From assembly GCA_009917695.1 (NCBI GenBank), contig JAACJG010000003.1, positions 248,001 to 312,000 on the forward strand: a DNA stretch of 64,000 nucleotides, read 5' to 3'. Below are positions 28,209-36,904 of the stretch, one piece after another (positions within the stretch are counted from its first letter, which is position 1; the number at the start of each line of letters is the position of its first letter). The notes beneath the pieces are model-generated. The model saw only the letters and a list, made by a program, of their open reading frames with translations, did not search any database and was not told the DNA's origin. Both the position numbers and the translations under genes were made by a program. The DNA is from Candidatus Rifleibacterium amylolyticum (GTDB lineage Bacteria; Muiribacteriota; Ozemobacteria; Ozemobacterales; Ozemobacteraceae).

Positions 28209-28238
28209 TTGACTAGCCTTCTGATTATATGCTATTAT
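28209..28238 (+). promoter_or_regulatory. Sigma-70 promoter for a 28-residue membrane peptide
   Basis: TTGACT (28209-28214), an 18-base spacer, TATTAT (28233-28238). It lies about 30 bases before the ATG at 28270 and supports expression of that small gene. Confidence 0.75.
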
Positions 28239-28269
28239 CGTTTTTGAAACAAACCTGATGGAGGTCGGC

Positions 28270-28356
28270 ATGTCTATTTTCCGTTTTATCTGGTGGGCAG
28301 TCATAATCAGTATCTGTGCTTTTGCCGGTTACATCTACGGCTATCTCGCCGAGTAA
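28270..28356 (+). CDS. 28-residue single-helix membrane peptide
   Basis: The frame begins ATG 28270, with GGAGG five bases upstream, and ends TAA 28354-28356. After MSIFRF it is one hydrophobic stretch, IWWAVIISICAFAGYIYGYL, ending AE, enough for one membrane crossing. The strong promoter and ribosome site argue that it is expressed. Small membrane peptides often bind and regulate larger membrane proteins; the partner here is unknown, and no homologue can be named. Confidence 0.65.
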   Translation: MSIFRFIWWAVIISICAFAGYIYGYLAE

Positions 28357-28426
28357 TCTGCGCTGATATCGACCCGGTGCGCCTCTGAAGCCTGCCATGC
28401 AGGCCGCTCAGTCAGGCTGTGTCGGG

Positions 28427-28630
28427 TTATTCTGTTTTAGTCAGGTGATTGAATCTACCGTGCTTTTTCAACAGTTCGACATATTCGGCCTGTAATTCTG
28501 CCACTCCGAACAACGCGGCGGTAAGAAAATCCTGACGGCTGTAACCGTGTCGACGTGTGAGTTCGCTGAAACTCTTACCTTCAGCAAGCTGGTCGAGAAT
28601 TTTCTCAGATGTCGTCAAAGTTCGAGACAT
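28427..28630 (-). CDS. Small helical, possibly DNA-binding protein
   Basis: 67 residues from ATG 28630, with GGAG eight bases upstream (an in-frame start at 28681 lacks a site). The segment ILDQLAEGKSFSELTRRHGYSRQDFLTAALFGVAEL resembles the helix-turn-helix-like C-terminal half of DUF433 antitoxins, where a 'xGxSxxEIxxxxxxLtxxDVxAAL' pattern is common. No toxin gene is adjacent. It diverges from cysS. Confidence 0.6.
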   Translation of the reverse strand: MSRTLTTSEKILDQLAEGKSFSELTRRHGYSRQDFLTAALFGVAELQAEYVELLKKHGRFNHLTKTE

Positions 28631-28768
28631 GTTTTTTCTCCTGCATTTATTATTCTTAAATAAAATATCGGCAATATGCAACCGGTTGGCCCGTATTTTT
28701 AGTTATTATTGTCGGGCGCCTGTGATATTATCAGAACCTGAAAAACTAAACCACACATGGAGGAGCCC

Positions 28769-30217
28769 ATGGCACTCACACTCTACAATTCGATCAGTCG
28801 CCAGAAAGAAGAATTTGTGCCGATTGAACCCGGCCATGTCGGCATATACGTCTGTGGCCCGACAGTCTATGGTCCGCCACATCTGGGTCATGCCAAGAGT
28901 TATATCACTTTTGACGTCCTGGTAAAGCACCTTCGTCAGTCCGGCTTAAAGGTTCGTTATGTACAGAACATTACTGATGTTGGCCATCTTACTGACGATG
29001 CTGATGCCGGCGAAGACAAAATTCAGCGTCAGGCCCGTATCGATCAGGTACATCCCTGGGAAATCGTCGACAAGTGGACGCGACAATACATGAACGACAT
29101 GGAAAAATTGCGCGTTGCTCACCCCAACTTTTATGTGCGTGCCAGTCAGCATATTGGTGAGCAGATAGAGGCCGTGCAGAAGCTTGTCGACAAGGGGCAT
29201 GCTTACGTGGTTGACGGCAATGTGTATTACGATGTCGAATCTTTTCCTGAGTATGGAAAGCTTTCTGGCCGTCGTCTCGAAGAGCAGAAAGAGGGGGTGC
29301 GCGTAGAATCGCGCAGTGACAAAAAGAATTCACGTGATTTCGCTCTCTGGAAAAAGGCAGAGCCAGGTCATATCCTTAAATGGAATTCTCCCTGGGGCCC
29401 GGGTTATCCAGGCTGGCACATTGAATGCTCTGTTATGGCTACCAAGTATCTTGGCGATACCTTTGACATTCATGGTGGCGGCCTCGAAAACAAGTTTCCG
29501 CACCATGAGTGTGAAATCGCTCAATCTGAAGCTCTCAACGGAGTTCCGTTCTGCCGCTACTGGGTTCACAATAACATGGTCACCGTTGATGGCATCAAAA
29601 TGGGCAAGTCTCTTGGCAATTTCAAGACCTGCGAAGATCTGCTGGCGAGACACTCGCCCGAAGCTCTGCGCGCCTTTGTGCTGACCACTCACTACCGTTC
29701 GCCTTCCAACTACACCGAAGAAGCTATTTCGGCTGCTGCCAGTGGTCTTAGCCGACTGGCTCAGCTGCAGACTGCGCTGCTTGAGATTATCGATAAGAAT
29801 GTCAGTGCTGGCGCATCTGATAACGAAGCTGAGAAGCTCTGCAGTGAAGTCGAGGCAAAAATTCGCGAACGTCTCGATGATGACATTGATACTCCAGGGG
29901 CAATAGCTACTTTGTACAGTTTTGTCACTGAGGTAAACCGCTTTATCGGTGCCAGCGCCTTATCGGCCAATACTGCAAAGCTGATTCTTTCGGTTATCCA
30001 GAAGTGGGGCGGCGATGTGCTTGGTATTCTGCCGCCTGTCGCCGGTGAAAATGCTGATGTCGACATTGCTCCGATCATGCAGATGCTTATCGAACTGCGC
30101 CAGGAAATGAAGGCAGCCAAAAAGTACGATGTCGCCGATGCGATTCGCAATCGCCTTAAAGACGCGGGTATTCTCATCGAAGATACTCGTGATGGAGCGC
30201 GCTGGAAGCGTATTTGA
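28769..30217 (+). CDS. cysS: Cysteinyl-tRNA synthetase
   Basis: 482 residues from ATG 28769, behind GGAGG; an ATG at 28757 has no site. Class I synthetase marks: HLGH at residues 38-41 (HIGH motif), KMGKS at 277-281 (KMSKS), zinc ligands starting with Cys29 in YVCGPTVYG, and [11 protein letters not shown]. It charges tRNA-Cys. Full length. It is followed directly by Mini-III RNase and an rlmB-type methyltransferase, the cysS-mrnC-rlmB order of Firmicutes. Confidence 0.97.
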   Translation: MALTLYNSISRQKEEFVPIEPGHVGIYVCGPTVYGPPHLGHAKSYITFDVLVKHLRQSGLKVRYVQNITDVGHLTDDADAGEDKIQRQARIDQVHPWEIVDKWTRQYMNDMEKLRVAHPNFYVRASQHIGEQIEAVQKLVDKGHAYVVDGNVYYDVESFPEYGKLSGRRLEEQKEGVRVESRSDKKNSRDFALWKKAEPGHILKWNSPWGPGYPGWHIECSVMATKYLGDTFDIHGGGLENKFPHHECEIAQSEALNGVPFCRYWVHNNMVTVDGIKMGKSLGNFKTCEDLLARHSPEALRAFVLTTHYRSPSNYTEEAISAAASGLSRLAQLQTALLEIIDKNVSAGASDNEAEKLCSEVEAKIRERLDDDIDTPGAIATLYSFVTEVNRFIGASALSANTAKLILSVIQKWGGDVLGILPPVAGENADVDIAPIMQMLIELRQEMKAAKKYDVADAIRNRLKDAGILIEDTRDGARWKRI

Positions 30218-30218
30218 C

Positions 30219-30677
30219 GTGGAAGTTAACAAAAAACGCTTTGGTGGATCTGACAGCTTCAGTCTTGCCGACACATGGAATGCCGAGGAGGTTGCGCGCC
30301 TGCCGGCCCGCACTTTAGCCTATATCGGTGATGCCGTGTATGAGCTTGGTCTTCGTATGGCTCATGTGCGAAGTGGCATAGACTCGGCTGGTCGGCTGCA
30401 TGACTCGATGGTTGGGCATGTAAACGCCACTGCCCAGGCCAGGATTTTCGACATGGTGTTCGCCGAGCTCGATGAAAACGAGCAGCAGATGGTAAAGACC
30501 TGGCGTAATGCTAAAACGCCGGCCCGCTATGGCTCTGGCACCCGGGCCGAGTATGCGCGTGCAACAGCACTCGAGGCCTGGGTTGCCTGGTTGTTCTTGA
30601 CCGGCCAGAAAGAGCGTCTCCAGAAATTGTTCGAACTTATTACCGGCCAGGTTCATGAGACCGGCCAAAACGACTGA
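30219..30677 (+). CDS. mrnC: Mini-ribonuclease III
   Basis: 152 residues from GTG 30219, one base after the cysS stop; ATG 30192 inside cysS is an alternative. The RNase III catalytic fold without an RNA-binding domain: LAYIGDAVYELGLR carries the metal-binding Asp/Glu cluster, followed by WRNAKTPARYGSGTRAEYARATALEAWVAWLFLTG, diagnostic for Mini-III. In B. subtilis it trims 23S rRNA ends. Normal length. Its position between cysS and the rlmB-like gene is conserved in Firmicutes. Confidence 0.9.
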   Translation: MEVNKKRFGGSDSFSLADTWNAEEVARLPARTLAYIGDAVYELGLRMAHVRSGIDSAGRLHDSMVGHVNATAQARIFDMVFAELDENEQQMVKTWRNAKTPARYGSGTRAEYARATALEAWVAWLFLTGQKERLQKLFELITGQVHETGQND

Positions 30678-30693
30678 AACAGGAAGAACAGGC

Positions 30694-31830
30694 ATGAATA
30701 AAAGATCAGGTGGTTCAAAAGATTTTGGCAGACGCGGCGATTTTGCAAAAAAGCCCAGGCGTGATGACGACCGACAGGGGCGTCCTGAGCGGCTAGCTCG
30801 TGGCCCGGGAAAGGAACATCGCGATAATAACGACAGGCCTGATCGTGCCGGCAAATCTGATAGACCTTTCAGGCCTGATCGGCCTGGCAGGCCAGATCGC
30901 GCTGGCCGTCCGGATCGTCATGGTTCGCCTGAGCGGAAAGACGAAAGTTCTCGCAAGGGGCCTGGTCGTCAGGACGGGCAAAACCGTCCGCAACGTCAGG
31001 ACTGGCAGGAGCGCCCGGTTCAGCCGCAGCGAAAGCAGCCTGAAAAGAGCTTTGACAAGCGTGATAACGAAAATTTTTCGGCGCCGACCGAAGATGAACG
31101 CCTGGTTATAAAGGGGCGGCACGAGGTGCTTCAGGCCCTTGAAGGTGGTCAGACTATAGATTCGGTTGTAATTTCGACAGCTGTCAGGGGACCGGTCGGT
31201 GGTCAGATTCGCGAACTGGCTGCACAGCGGCATGTTCCGGTAAAAGAGCTTGGCCCGGATCTGTTTGAACGCAAGTTTGGCGCCAAAAGTCAGGGTGTCG
31301 TTGCTGTTGGCGGAGTTTTTGACTACTGTGAACTGGCAGAGCTAGTTGATCGTCTGCCGGCTGGCCGTCGCATCCTGGTTGCTCTCAACCACGTCGAAGA
31401 CCCGCGCAATCTCGGAGCAATAGTGCGCACGGTCGAGGCTTCGGGCTGTGGTGGCGTTATCATACCCAAACACCGCGCGGCCGGGATGACTGAGTGGGCA
31501 ATACGTACTGCCCAGGGAGCGGCAGCGCACCTGCCCGTCGCCCGTGTAAACAACATGGGCACAGCGCTTGAGCAACTCAAAGAATCTGGTTTCTGGGTTG
31601 TCGGTCTTGATGGCAGCGCTGAGAAAAAATATGACGAGCTGATGTACAATAGCGACGTCGTTCTTGTGGCAGGAGGCGAAGATGCGGGGTTGGGCGAAAG
31701 AATTCAGCGGGTTTGCGACGATCTGGTGGCGATTCCACTTGCCGGCAGAACCCCTTCTTTAAACGTCTCAGTCAGCACTGCCGTGGTTTTGTACGAAATT
31801 TTGCGCCAGCGACGGTTTTTTCAAAAATAA
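30694..31830 (+). CDS. rlmB: TrmH/SpoU-family rRNA 2'-O-methyltransferase with long basic tail
   Basis: 378 residues from ATG 30694 (AGGAAG upstream). The C-terminal 250 residues are a standard RlmB: substrate-binding domain, then the SpoU motifs NHVEDPRNLGAIVRTVEAS, VVLVAGGEDAGL and IPLAGRTPSLNVSVSTAVVL, which form the knotted SAM site. It probably methylates G2251 of 23S rRNA. About 130 N-terminal residues are a disordered, Arg/Asp/Pro/Gly-rich tail with repeats like RPDRPGRPDRAGRPDRHG. Such tails are common RNA-binding extensions but are unusual in RlmB. Confidence 0.9.
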   Translation: MNKRSGGSKDFGRRGDFAKKPRRDDDRQGRPERLARGPGKEHRDNNDRPDRAGKSDRPFRPDRPGRPDRAGRPDRHGSPERKDESSRKGPGRQDGQNRPQRQDWQERPVQPQRKQPEKSFDKRDNENFSAPTEDERLVIKGRHEVLQALEGGQTIDSVVISTAVRGPVGGQIRELAAQRHVPVKELGPDLFERKFGAKSQGVVAVGGVFDYCELAELVDRLPAGRRILVALNHVEDPRNLGAIVRTVEASGCGGVIIPKHRAAGMTEWAIRTAQGAAAHLPVARVNNMGTALEQLKESGFWVVGLDGSAEKKYDELMYNSDVVLVAGGEDAGLGERIQRVCDDLVAIPLAGRTPSLNVSVSTAVVLYEILRQRRFFQK

Positions 31831-31842
31831 TTCAAAAAACAG

Positions 31843-31871
31843 TTGACATTAAACTGCAACTGCTTTATAAT
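31843..31871 (+). promoter_or_regulatory. Consensus sigma-70 promoter for the tRNA-tuf operon
   Basis: TTGACA (31843-31848), exactly 17 bases, TATAAT (31866-31871): a perfect consensus promoter. It lies about 46 bases before tRNA-Thr. The short leader contains a CAGTTC-TTTTT-GAACTG hairpin. Such strength suits the tRNA and EF-Tu genes that follow. Confidence 0.95.
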
Positions 31872-31917
31872 CGCTCAATACCGTTAGCACGGTACAGTTC
31901 TTTTTGAACTGGTAGCC

Positions 31918-31990
31918 GCCGGCGTAGCTCAATTGGCAGAGCAGCTGACTTGTAATCAGCAGGTTGCGGGTTCGAGTCCCATCGCCGGCT
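31918..31990 (+). tRNA. tRNA-Thr (anticodon TGT)
   Basis: 73 bases, no encoded CCA. Acceptor GCCGGCG pairs with CGCCGGC; anticodon arm GCTGA-CTTGTAA-TCAGC places TGT at the anticodon, reading ACA. T-loop TTCGAGT is standard. Confidence 0.97.
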
Positions 31991-31998
31991 TGGCAGAC

Positions 31999-32081
31999 GG
32001 AGAGATGCCCGAGTGGCTAAAGGGGGCAGACTGTAAATCTGTTGGCTAGCGCCTACGCTGGTTCAAATCCAGCTCTCTCCA
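31999..32081 (+). tRNA. tRNA-Tyr (anticodon GTA)
   Basis: 83 bases with a long variable arm, as expected for bacterial tRNA-Tyr. Acceptor GGAGAGA pairs with TCTCTCC; anticodon loop CTGTAAA gives GTA. Confidence 0.97.
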
Positions 32082-32088
32082 GTGAAGT

Positions 32089-32161
32089 GCCCGTGTAGCT
32101 CAGACGGTAGAGCACTTGCATGGTAAGCAAGAGGTCACCGGTTCAATCCCGGTCGCGGGCT
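32089..32161 (+). tRNA. tRNA-Thr (anticodon GGT)
   Basis: 73 bases. Acceptor GCCCGTG pairs with CGCGGGC (one G-U); anticodon arm CTTGC-ATGGTAA-GCAAG gives GGT, reading ACC. It lies directly before tuf. In E. coli a tRNA-Gly sits between tRNA-Tyr and this tRNA; here only 7 bases separate them. Confidence 0.97.
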
Positions 32162-32219
32162 TTTAATTGTGTCTTGGGTCGCATTACGATTTCCCATAAT
32201 TTCTCAGGAGGACAGCCAA

Positions 32220-33410
32220 ATGGCAAAGGAAACTTTTACCAGAACCAAACCGCACGTTAACGTTGGAACCATCGGTCACATTGACCATGGCAAAACTACG
32301 CTTACCGCTGCTATCACAATGACATCAGCTAAGGCTGGTGGAGCTAAAGTTATGAACTATTCAGACATTGACTCAGCTCCTGAAGAAAAAGCACGTGGTA
32401 TTACAATCAACACCGCCCATGTTGAATATGAAAGCCCCAAGCGCCACTATGCTCACGTCGATTGTCCAGGTCACGCCGACTACATCAAGAACATGATCAC
32501 CGGCGCAGCACAGATGGACGGCGCGATCCTCGTCGTTGCAGCTACTGACGGCCCGATGCCGCAGACTCGTGAACACATCCTCCTGGCCCGCCAGGTTGGT
32601 GTTCCCAAAATCGTGGTTTTCCTCAACAAGTGCGACCTGGTTGACGACGAAGAACTGCTTGATCTGGTAGAACTCGAAGTTCGCGACCTGCTCAGCAAAT
32701 ATGAATTCCCCGGCGACGACACACCGATCATCCGCGGTTCAGCTACCAAAGCAGTTTCTGCTAACGGCGAAGGCCCCGACTGCGAATGCATTCACAAGCT
32801 GCTTGAAACTCTTGACGCTTACATCCCGGAACCGGAACGCGCTCTTGACAAGCCCTTCCTGCTCCCGATCGAAGACGTATTCACCATCACTGGTCGCGGC
32901 ACTGTCGTTACCGGTCGTATCGAACGCGGCATCATCAAGGTTGGCGAAAAGGTTGAGCTGGTTGGTATCAAAGAAACCCGCGAAACCACCGTTACCGGTG
33001 TTGAAATGTTCCGCAAGCTGCTTGACCAGGGTCAGGCCGGCGACAACGTTGGTCTCCTGCTCCGCGGCATTGAAAAGAATGACGTTGAACGCGGCATGGT
33101 TCTTGCCAAGCCCGGCAGCATCAAGCCTCACAAGAAGTTCCACTCACAGGTTTACGTTCTGAGCAAGGAAGAAGGCGGACGCCACAAACCTTTCTTCTCA
33201 GGCTACAGACCCCAGTTCTACTTCAGAACCACTGACGTTACTGGCGTTGTGCAGCTCGGCGAAGGCAAAGAAATGATCATGCCCGGCGATCGCGCTGAAT
33301 TCCAGTGCGAACTGATCACTCCGATCGCCTGCGAAGAAGGTCTCCGCTTCGCAATCCGTGAAGGCGGCCGCACAATCGGCGCTGGCGTCGTCACCAAGAT
33401 CATCGAATAA
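32220..33410 (+). CDS. tuf: Elongation factor Tu
   Basis: 396 residues from ATG 32220, behind CAGGAGG. EF-Tu brings aminoacyl-tRNA to the ribosome. GTPase motifs: GHIDHGKTT (G1), RGITI (G2), DCPGHADY (G3), NKCD (G4). Full length; the coding sequence shows strong codon bias typical of highly expressed genes. It belongs to the tRNA-tuf-secE-nusG-rpl cluster. It is followed by two hairpins before rpmG. Confidence 0.99.
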   Translation: MAKETFTRTKPHVNVGTIGHIDHGKTTLTAAITMTSAKAGGAKVMNYSDIDSAPEEKARGITINTAHVEYESPKRHYAHVDCPGHADYIKNMITGAAQMDGAILVVAATDGPMPQTREHILLARQVGVPKIVVFLNKCDLVDDEELLDLVELEVRDLLSKYEFPGDDTPIIRGSATKAVSANGEGPDCECIHKLLETLDAYIPEPERALDKPFLLPIEDVFTITGRGTVVTGRIERGIIKVGEKVELVGIKETRETTVTGVEMFRKLLDQGQAGDNVGLLLRGIEKNDVERGMVLAKPGSIKPHKKFHSQVYVLSKEEGGRHKPFFSGYRPQFYFRTTDVTGVVQLGEGKEMIMPGDRAEFQCELITPIACEEGLRFAIREGGRTIGAGVVTKIIE

Positions 33411-33423
33411 GTATGTAAGTTTC

Positions 33424-33482
33424 GGGGGCGGAACCTTCCGCCCCCTGCTAATCTTTAACAAGCCGACCCTGTCGGCTTTTTT
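33424..33482 (+). terminator. Double hairpin and terminator after tuf
   Basis: First hairpin GGGGGCGGAA/TTCCGCCCCC (33424-33445) without a T-run; second, AAGCCGAC/GTCGGCTT with a CCT loop and TTTT (33460-33482), is a classic terminator. It probably lowers read-through into rpmG-secE-nusG, letting tuf be transcribed more than the downstream genes. Confidence 0.85.
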
Positions 33483-33497
33483 AAGCGAGGTACCGTT

Positions 33498-33647
33498 ATG
33501 CGAGAAAAAATTACTCTGGTTTGCAGCAGTTGCAAACGCAAAAACTACATGTCCATGAAAAACAAGCGTAACGACCCCGATCGCATCGAGCTGAAGAAGT
33601 ATTGCAGCGCTGAGCGCAAGCATACCATTCACAAAGAAGGCAAGTAA
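33498..33647 (+). CDS. rpmG: Ribosomal protein L33 with an incomplete zinc site
   Basis: 49 residues, ATG 33498 to TAA 33647. It begins [19 protein letters not shown] and has the conserved [17 protein letters not shown]33 is a small 50S protein near the E site. The zinc form has two CxxC pairs; here the first (Cys9, Cys12) is intact, but the second is CSAE, leaving only Cys36. GCGAGG precedes the start. The gene lies between tuf and tRNA-Trp-secE, a common place for L33. Confidence 0.93.
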   Translation: MREKITLVCSSCKRKNYMSMKNKRNDPDRIELKKYCSAERKHTIHKEGK

Positions 33648-33666
33648 GGGTCAGCTGGTTTTACTT

Positions 33667-33739
33667 AGGCCAATAGCTCAATTGGCAGAGCACCGGTCTC
33701 CAAAACCGGGGGTTGGGGGTTCGACTCCCTCTTGGCCTG
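33667..33739 (+). tRNA. tRNA-Trp (anticodon CCA)
   Basis: 73 bases. Acceptor AGGCCAA pairs with TTGGCCT; anticodon arm CCGGT-CTCCAAA-ACCGG gives CCA. Located between rpmG and secE as in many Firmicutes and other phyla. Confidence 0.97.
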
Positions 33740-33773
33740 ATTGAATACCCCAAAGGAAGAACGAGGGTCACGC

Positions 33774-34001
33774 ATGAGTAAAATTGCATCCTGGTGGAAA
33801 GAAACCTCCCGCTTCTTGCGAGAAGTCTGGATCGAAGTCAGGCCGACCAATGGTCGCGTCTCCTGGCCTACTTACGAGAATGTAAAAGTGTCGACCAAGG
33901 TCGTCATCATTTCGTCTATCGGTCTCGGACTTTTTATTGGTCTGCTCGATATCTTGTTTGGCAAGGTGTTGACCATGATCATAGGTGGCGGAACGGTATA
34001 A
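33774..34001 (+). CDS. secE: Protein translocase subunit SecE
   Basis: 75 residues from ATG 33774 (GAGGG six bases upstream). It has an amphipathic helix with FLREVWIEVRPTNGRVSWP, the conserved SecE motif that packs on SecY, and one transmembrane helix (VVIISSIGLGLFIGLLDILF). The single-helix form is the usual short SecE. It precedes nusG by 9 bases, the classic secE-nusG pair. Confidence 0.96.
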   Translation: MSKIASWWKETSRFLREVWIEVRPTNGRVSWPTYENVKVSTKVVIISSIGLGLFIGLLDILFGKVLTMIIGGGTV

Positions 34002-34010
34002 GGGTTAATC

Positions 34011-34556
34011 GTGGATATTTTAAAAGCAAAATGGTATGTCATCCATACCAACTCCGGTTCAGAATACAAGGTTAAAAAGAACCTCGAAAACCGCATCGAG
34101 CTTCTCGGTAAAAAAGACAGCATCTTCCAGGTGATGGTCCCCGAGGAAAGCGCCGAGCGGGTGCAGGATGGCGAGCGCGTAACTCAGACCCGCAAGATCT
34201 ATCCTGGTTATGTTCTGGTTCAGATGGATATGGACGACGACACCTGGACGGTTGTTAAAAACACTCCTGGTGTTACCGGTTTTGTCGGCCTCGGCAGCAA
34301 ACCGACCCCTCTGCATGATAAAGAAGTGCAGACCGTTCTTCGTGCTGCCGGTATCGGACCGCAACGCTCGGCTGCCATGACCCCGATCGGTTTCACCGAA
34401 GGTCAGACAGTCAAGATCATCGATGGCCCGTTCACCGACTTTATTGGCGTTATCAAAGAAATCAATCAGGAAAAGCGCAAGGCCAAAGTTCTCGTGTTCA
34501 TATTCGGCCGCGACACTGCTATCGAAGTTGATCTCATTCAGCTCGAAGAAGCCTGA
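34011..34556 (+). CDS. nusG: Transcription antitermination factor NusG
   Basis: 181 residues from GTG 34011. The NGN domain starts at KWYVIHTNSGSEYKVKKNL; IYPGYVLVQMDMDD, TPGVTGFVG and the C-terminal KOW domain (GQTVKIIDGPFTDFIGVIKEIN) follow. NusG binds RNA polymerase and links it to Rho or the ribosome. Full length. Only a weak GGGTT ribosome site precedes the GTG, so translation may be coupled to secE. Confidence 0.97.
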   Translation: MDILKAKWYVIHTNSGSEYKVKKNLENRIELLGKKDSIFQVMVPEESAERVQDGERVTQTRKIYPGYVLVQMDMDDDTWTVVKNTPGVTGFVGLGSKPTPLHDKEVQTVLRAAGIGPQRSAAMTPIGFTEGQTVKIIDGPFTDFIGVIKEINQEKRKAKVLVFIFGRDTAIEVDLIQLEEA

Positions 34557-34594
34557 TATAAGTAGAATAAGTTCTCAGAAGGAGTTCAAAAGTT

Positions 34595-35020
34595 ATGGCC
34601 AAGAAATTAGTAGCTGTTGTTAAATTGCAGATTCCGGCTGGTAAAGCAAATCCGGCCCCCCCGGTTGGTCCCGCTCTTGGCCAGCATGGTGTTAACATCA
34701 TGGACTTCTGTAAGAATTTCAACCATCGGACTCAAAAAGAAGGCGATTCGATCATACCGGTAGAAATCTCTATTTTCGCCGACAGATCTTACACCTTTAT
34801 TACCAAGACTCCGCCGGTTGCATTCCTGCTGAAGAAGGCCGCTGGCATCGCCAAGGGCAACCAGACCCCCGGTCGCACCAAGCTCGGTCAGGTGACCATG
34901 GCTCAGGTCAAGGAAATCGCCGAAAAGAAAATGCCCGACCTGACTGCTGCTTCGATTGAAGCCGCTATCAACGTGGTCAAAGGCACAGCCCGCAGCATGG
35001 GCATGGAAGTTGTAGACTAA
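34595..35020 (+). CDS. rplK: 50S ribosomal protein L11
   Basis: 141 residues, ATG 34595 behind AAGGAG. Contains [20 protein letters not shown] and the C-terminal rRNA-binding region [16 protein letters not shown]...[10 protein letters not shown]. It helps form the GTPase-associated centre with L10 and L7/L12. Standard position after nusG. Confidence 0.98.
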   Translation: MAKKLVAVVKLQIPAGKANPAPPVGPALGQHGVNIMDFCKNFNHRTQKEGDSIIPVEISIFADRSYTFITKTPPVAFLLKKAAGIAKGNQTPGRTKLGQVTMAQVKEIAEKKMPDLTAASIEAAINVVKGTARSMGMEVVD

Positions 35021-35028
35021 CTAATTGT

Positions 35029-35047
35029 CCGGCCCGTCTATGGCCGG
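35029..35047 (+). other. Hairpin between rplK and rplA
   Basis: CCGGCC and GGCCGG with a 7-base loop lie between the L11 stop and the L1 ribosome site. It could be a processing or L1-feedback site; there is no direct evidence. Confidence 0.35.
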
Positions 35048-35078
35048 TTGACCTCTAAAGAAAGGAGGAAGCACAAAT

Positions 35079-35795
35079 ATGCCGAAACACTCCAAAAGGT
35101 TCAGAAATCTTAGCAAAGATCTCGAACATCTCAAGGTTTATTCTGTAGAAGAAGCTTTCGACAGAGTTAAGAAGACCGCTACCGCCAAGTTCGATGAATC
35201 CATCGACATCGCTATCCGCACCGGACTTGATCCGAAATATGCTGATCAGCAACTGCGTGGAAGCTGCGTTCTTCCGCACGGCACTGGTAAAACTACCCGT
35301 GTTGTCGTCTTCGCCGCAGGCCAGAAAGCAGAAGAGGCCAGAAGCGCTGGAGCAGACTTCGTAGGTGCCGAAGATCTCGTCACCAAGATAGAAGGAGGCT
35401 GGGTTGATTTTGATGCCGCCGTCGCCACACCCGACATGATGAGATTCGTCGGAAAGCTCGGTAGAATTCTTGGTCCCCGCAACCTGATGCCCAACCCCAA
35501 AGTTGGAACAGTCACTCAGGATGTGGCCAAGGTTATCACCGAACTCAAGGCCGGTAAGGTTCAGTACCGCGTTGAAAAAGCCGGTATCATCCACTCAACT
35601 CTCGGGAAAGCTTCATTTGACGCCAAAAAGCTCAAAGACAACTTTCTCGCCTTCTTCCAGGCTATCAACAAAGCCAAACCGTCTGGTGCCAAGGGCACCT
35701 ATATCAAGTCGGCAACCATCAGCTCTACCATGGGCCCTGGTTTCCAGGTTGATGTGAATGAAGCAAGAGTAGAATCAGAAAAGTCCTCTACCTGA
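35079..35795 (+). CDS. rplA: 50S ribosomal protein L1
   Basis: 238 residues, ATG 35079 behind AAAGGAGG. L1 forms the L1 stalk and in many bacteria represses its own operon. Recognisable by [40 protein letters not shown] and the C-terminal [11 protein letters not shown]. The C-terminal extension is typical of bacteria. Confidence 0.98.
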   Translation: MPKHSKRFRNLSKDLEHLKVYSVEEAFDRVKKTATAKFDESIDIAIRTGLDPKYADQQLRGSCVLPHGTGKTTRVVVFAAGQKAEEARSAGADFVGAEDLVTKIEGGWVDFDAAVATPDMMRFVGKLGRILGPRNLMPNPKVGTVTQDVAKVITELKAGKVQYRVEKAGIIHSTLGKASFDAKKLKDNFLAFFQAINKAKPSGAKGTYIKSATISSTMGPGFQVDVNEARVESEKSST

Positions 35796-35805
35796 TTCTG
35801 AACTG

Positions 35806-35925
35806 GTCGAAGACCGCAGGTCTTAATGTAATTGGCTTAAACAGCCTCCCTGCCGAGACTGGAAAACAGTACGATTCTTATCGAACCGTTTCCGGTTAAG
35901 GCGCCGGAAACGGTTCTTTTATTCC
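35806..35925 (+). promoter_or_regulatory. L10 leader with attenuator-like hairpin
   Basis: Between rplA and rplJ the RNA carries AAGACCGCAGGTCTTAAT and CCCTGCCGAGACTGG, resembling the L10 leader bound by the L10-L7/L12 complex. A 13-base-pair hairpin, GAACCGTTTCCGG/CCGGAAACGGTTC (35883-35916), then TTTTATT, lies just before the L10 ribosome site and looks like a regulated terminator. Binding of L10 complex probably controls whether rplJL is read. Confidence 0.8.
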
Positions 35926-35944
35926 TCAAAAGGAGGTGAAAACA

Positions 35945-36454
35945 TTGAAAGATATTTCTCACAAGGAAGCTTACGTAAAGGAATTTGCAGAAAAGCTCGC
36001 CAAGTCGCAGGTTGTCGTTCTCGCCAACTGTGAAGGCGTTCAGGTTTCTGATATGACTGCGTTGCGCAAAGCTGTGCGTGAAACCGGTTCTGAGCTGCGT
36101 GTCGTTAAAAACACTCTGCTGTGCCGCGCTCTGCACAACACCCCGATGAAAGAGCTCGAAGCTCACATGAAGGGTTCTACCGCCGTGACCTTTGGTTACA
36201 ATGACCCGATCGCGCCGGTAAAAGCACTGTTCGAATTCGCCGACAAAGCCAAAAAGTTCACGTTCAAAGCTGGTTTTATGGATGGTCAGGCTCTCGATGT
36301 CAATCAGCTGACCGCTCTCTCCAAGATTCCAGGCCGCAAAGAACTGTATGGTATGCTGGCTTCTGCCGTTCAGGGCCCGATCCGCAAGTTTGCCGGAGTT
36401 CTCGATGCTCTCCGCGAAAAGAGAGAAAAAGAGGCCGCTCCTGCTGCCGCATGA
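35945..36454 (+). CDS. rplJ: 50S ribosomal protein L10
   Basis: 169 residues from TTG 35945; the in-frame GTG at 35936 lies inside the AGGAGGTG ribosome site and cannot be the start. L10 anchors L7/L12 dimers on the stalk. Recognisable by KEAYVKEFAEKLAKSQVVVL and VKNTLLCRAL. The Ala/Pro-rich C-terminus after the last helix is normal for binding L7/L12. Confidence 0.95.
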   Translation: MKDISHKEAYVKEFAEKLAKSQVVVLANCEGVQVSDMTALRKAVRETGSELRVVKNTLLCRALHNTPMKELEAHMKGSTAVTFGYNDPIAPVKALFEFADKAKKFTFKAGFMDGQALDVNQLTALSKIPGRKELYGMLASAVQGPIRKFAGVLDALREKREKEAAPAAA

Positions 36455-36523
36455 TTTTAAAGACTGCAGGGCATGGTGCTCGGCAGTTTGACTTTGTAAA
36501 AGACTTATCAAGGAGTTATTAAA

Positions 36524-36883
36524 ATGACTAAAGAACAGATTCTCGAGAGCATCGAAAAGATGACCGTTCTCGAACTTTCCGAACTCGTAAAAGCCATCGA
36601 AGAAAAATTCGATGTAACCGCCAACGCCCCCGTTATGATGGCTGCTGGCCCGGCCGCTGCTGTAGCTGAAAAAGACGAATTTGACGTCGTCATCGAAAGC
36701 AATGGCGCCAACAAGATCAACGTTATTAAAGCCGTTCGCGAACTGACTGGTCTCGGCCTCAAAGAAGCCAAAGACCTGGTTGACGCAGTTCCGAAGACCC
36801 TCAAAGAAGGCGTTTCTAAGGCTGATGCTGAAGCCATGAAGAAGAAGCTCACCGAAGCAGGCGCTACTGTAGCCCTCAAGTAA
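36524..36883 (+). CDS. rplL: 50S ribosomal protein L7/L12
   Basis: 119 residues, ATG 36524 behind AAGGAG. N-terminal dimerisation domain, an Ala/Gly hinge (about 38-50), and the C-terminal domain with [33 protein letters not shown], which contacts translation factors. Its transcript ends at a strong terminator; rpoB does not follow. Confidence 0.98.
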   Translation: MTKEQILESIEKMTVLELSELVKAIEEKFDVTANAPVMMAAGPAAAVAEKDEFDVVIESNGANKINVIKAVRELTGLGLKEAKDLVDAVPKTLKEGVSKADAEAMKKKLTEAGATVALK

Positions 36884-36904
36884 GTTCGAGTTTAACTCTG
36901 CTTT

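Noticed and set aside
30840-30940. Short tandem-like DNA repeats as a CRISPR or satellite
   Set aside because: They are coding repeats of the RlmB tail, in frame, with no unique spacers.
32082-32088. Hidden tRNA-Gly between tRNA-Tyr and tRNA-Thr
   Set aside because: Only 7 bases separate the two tRNAs.
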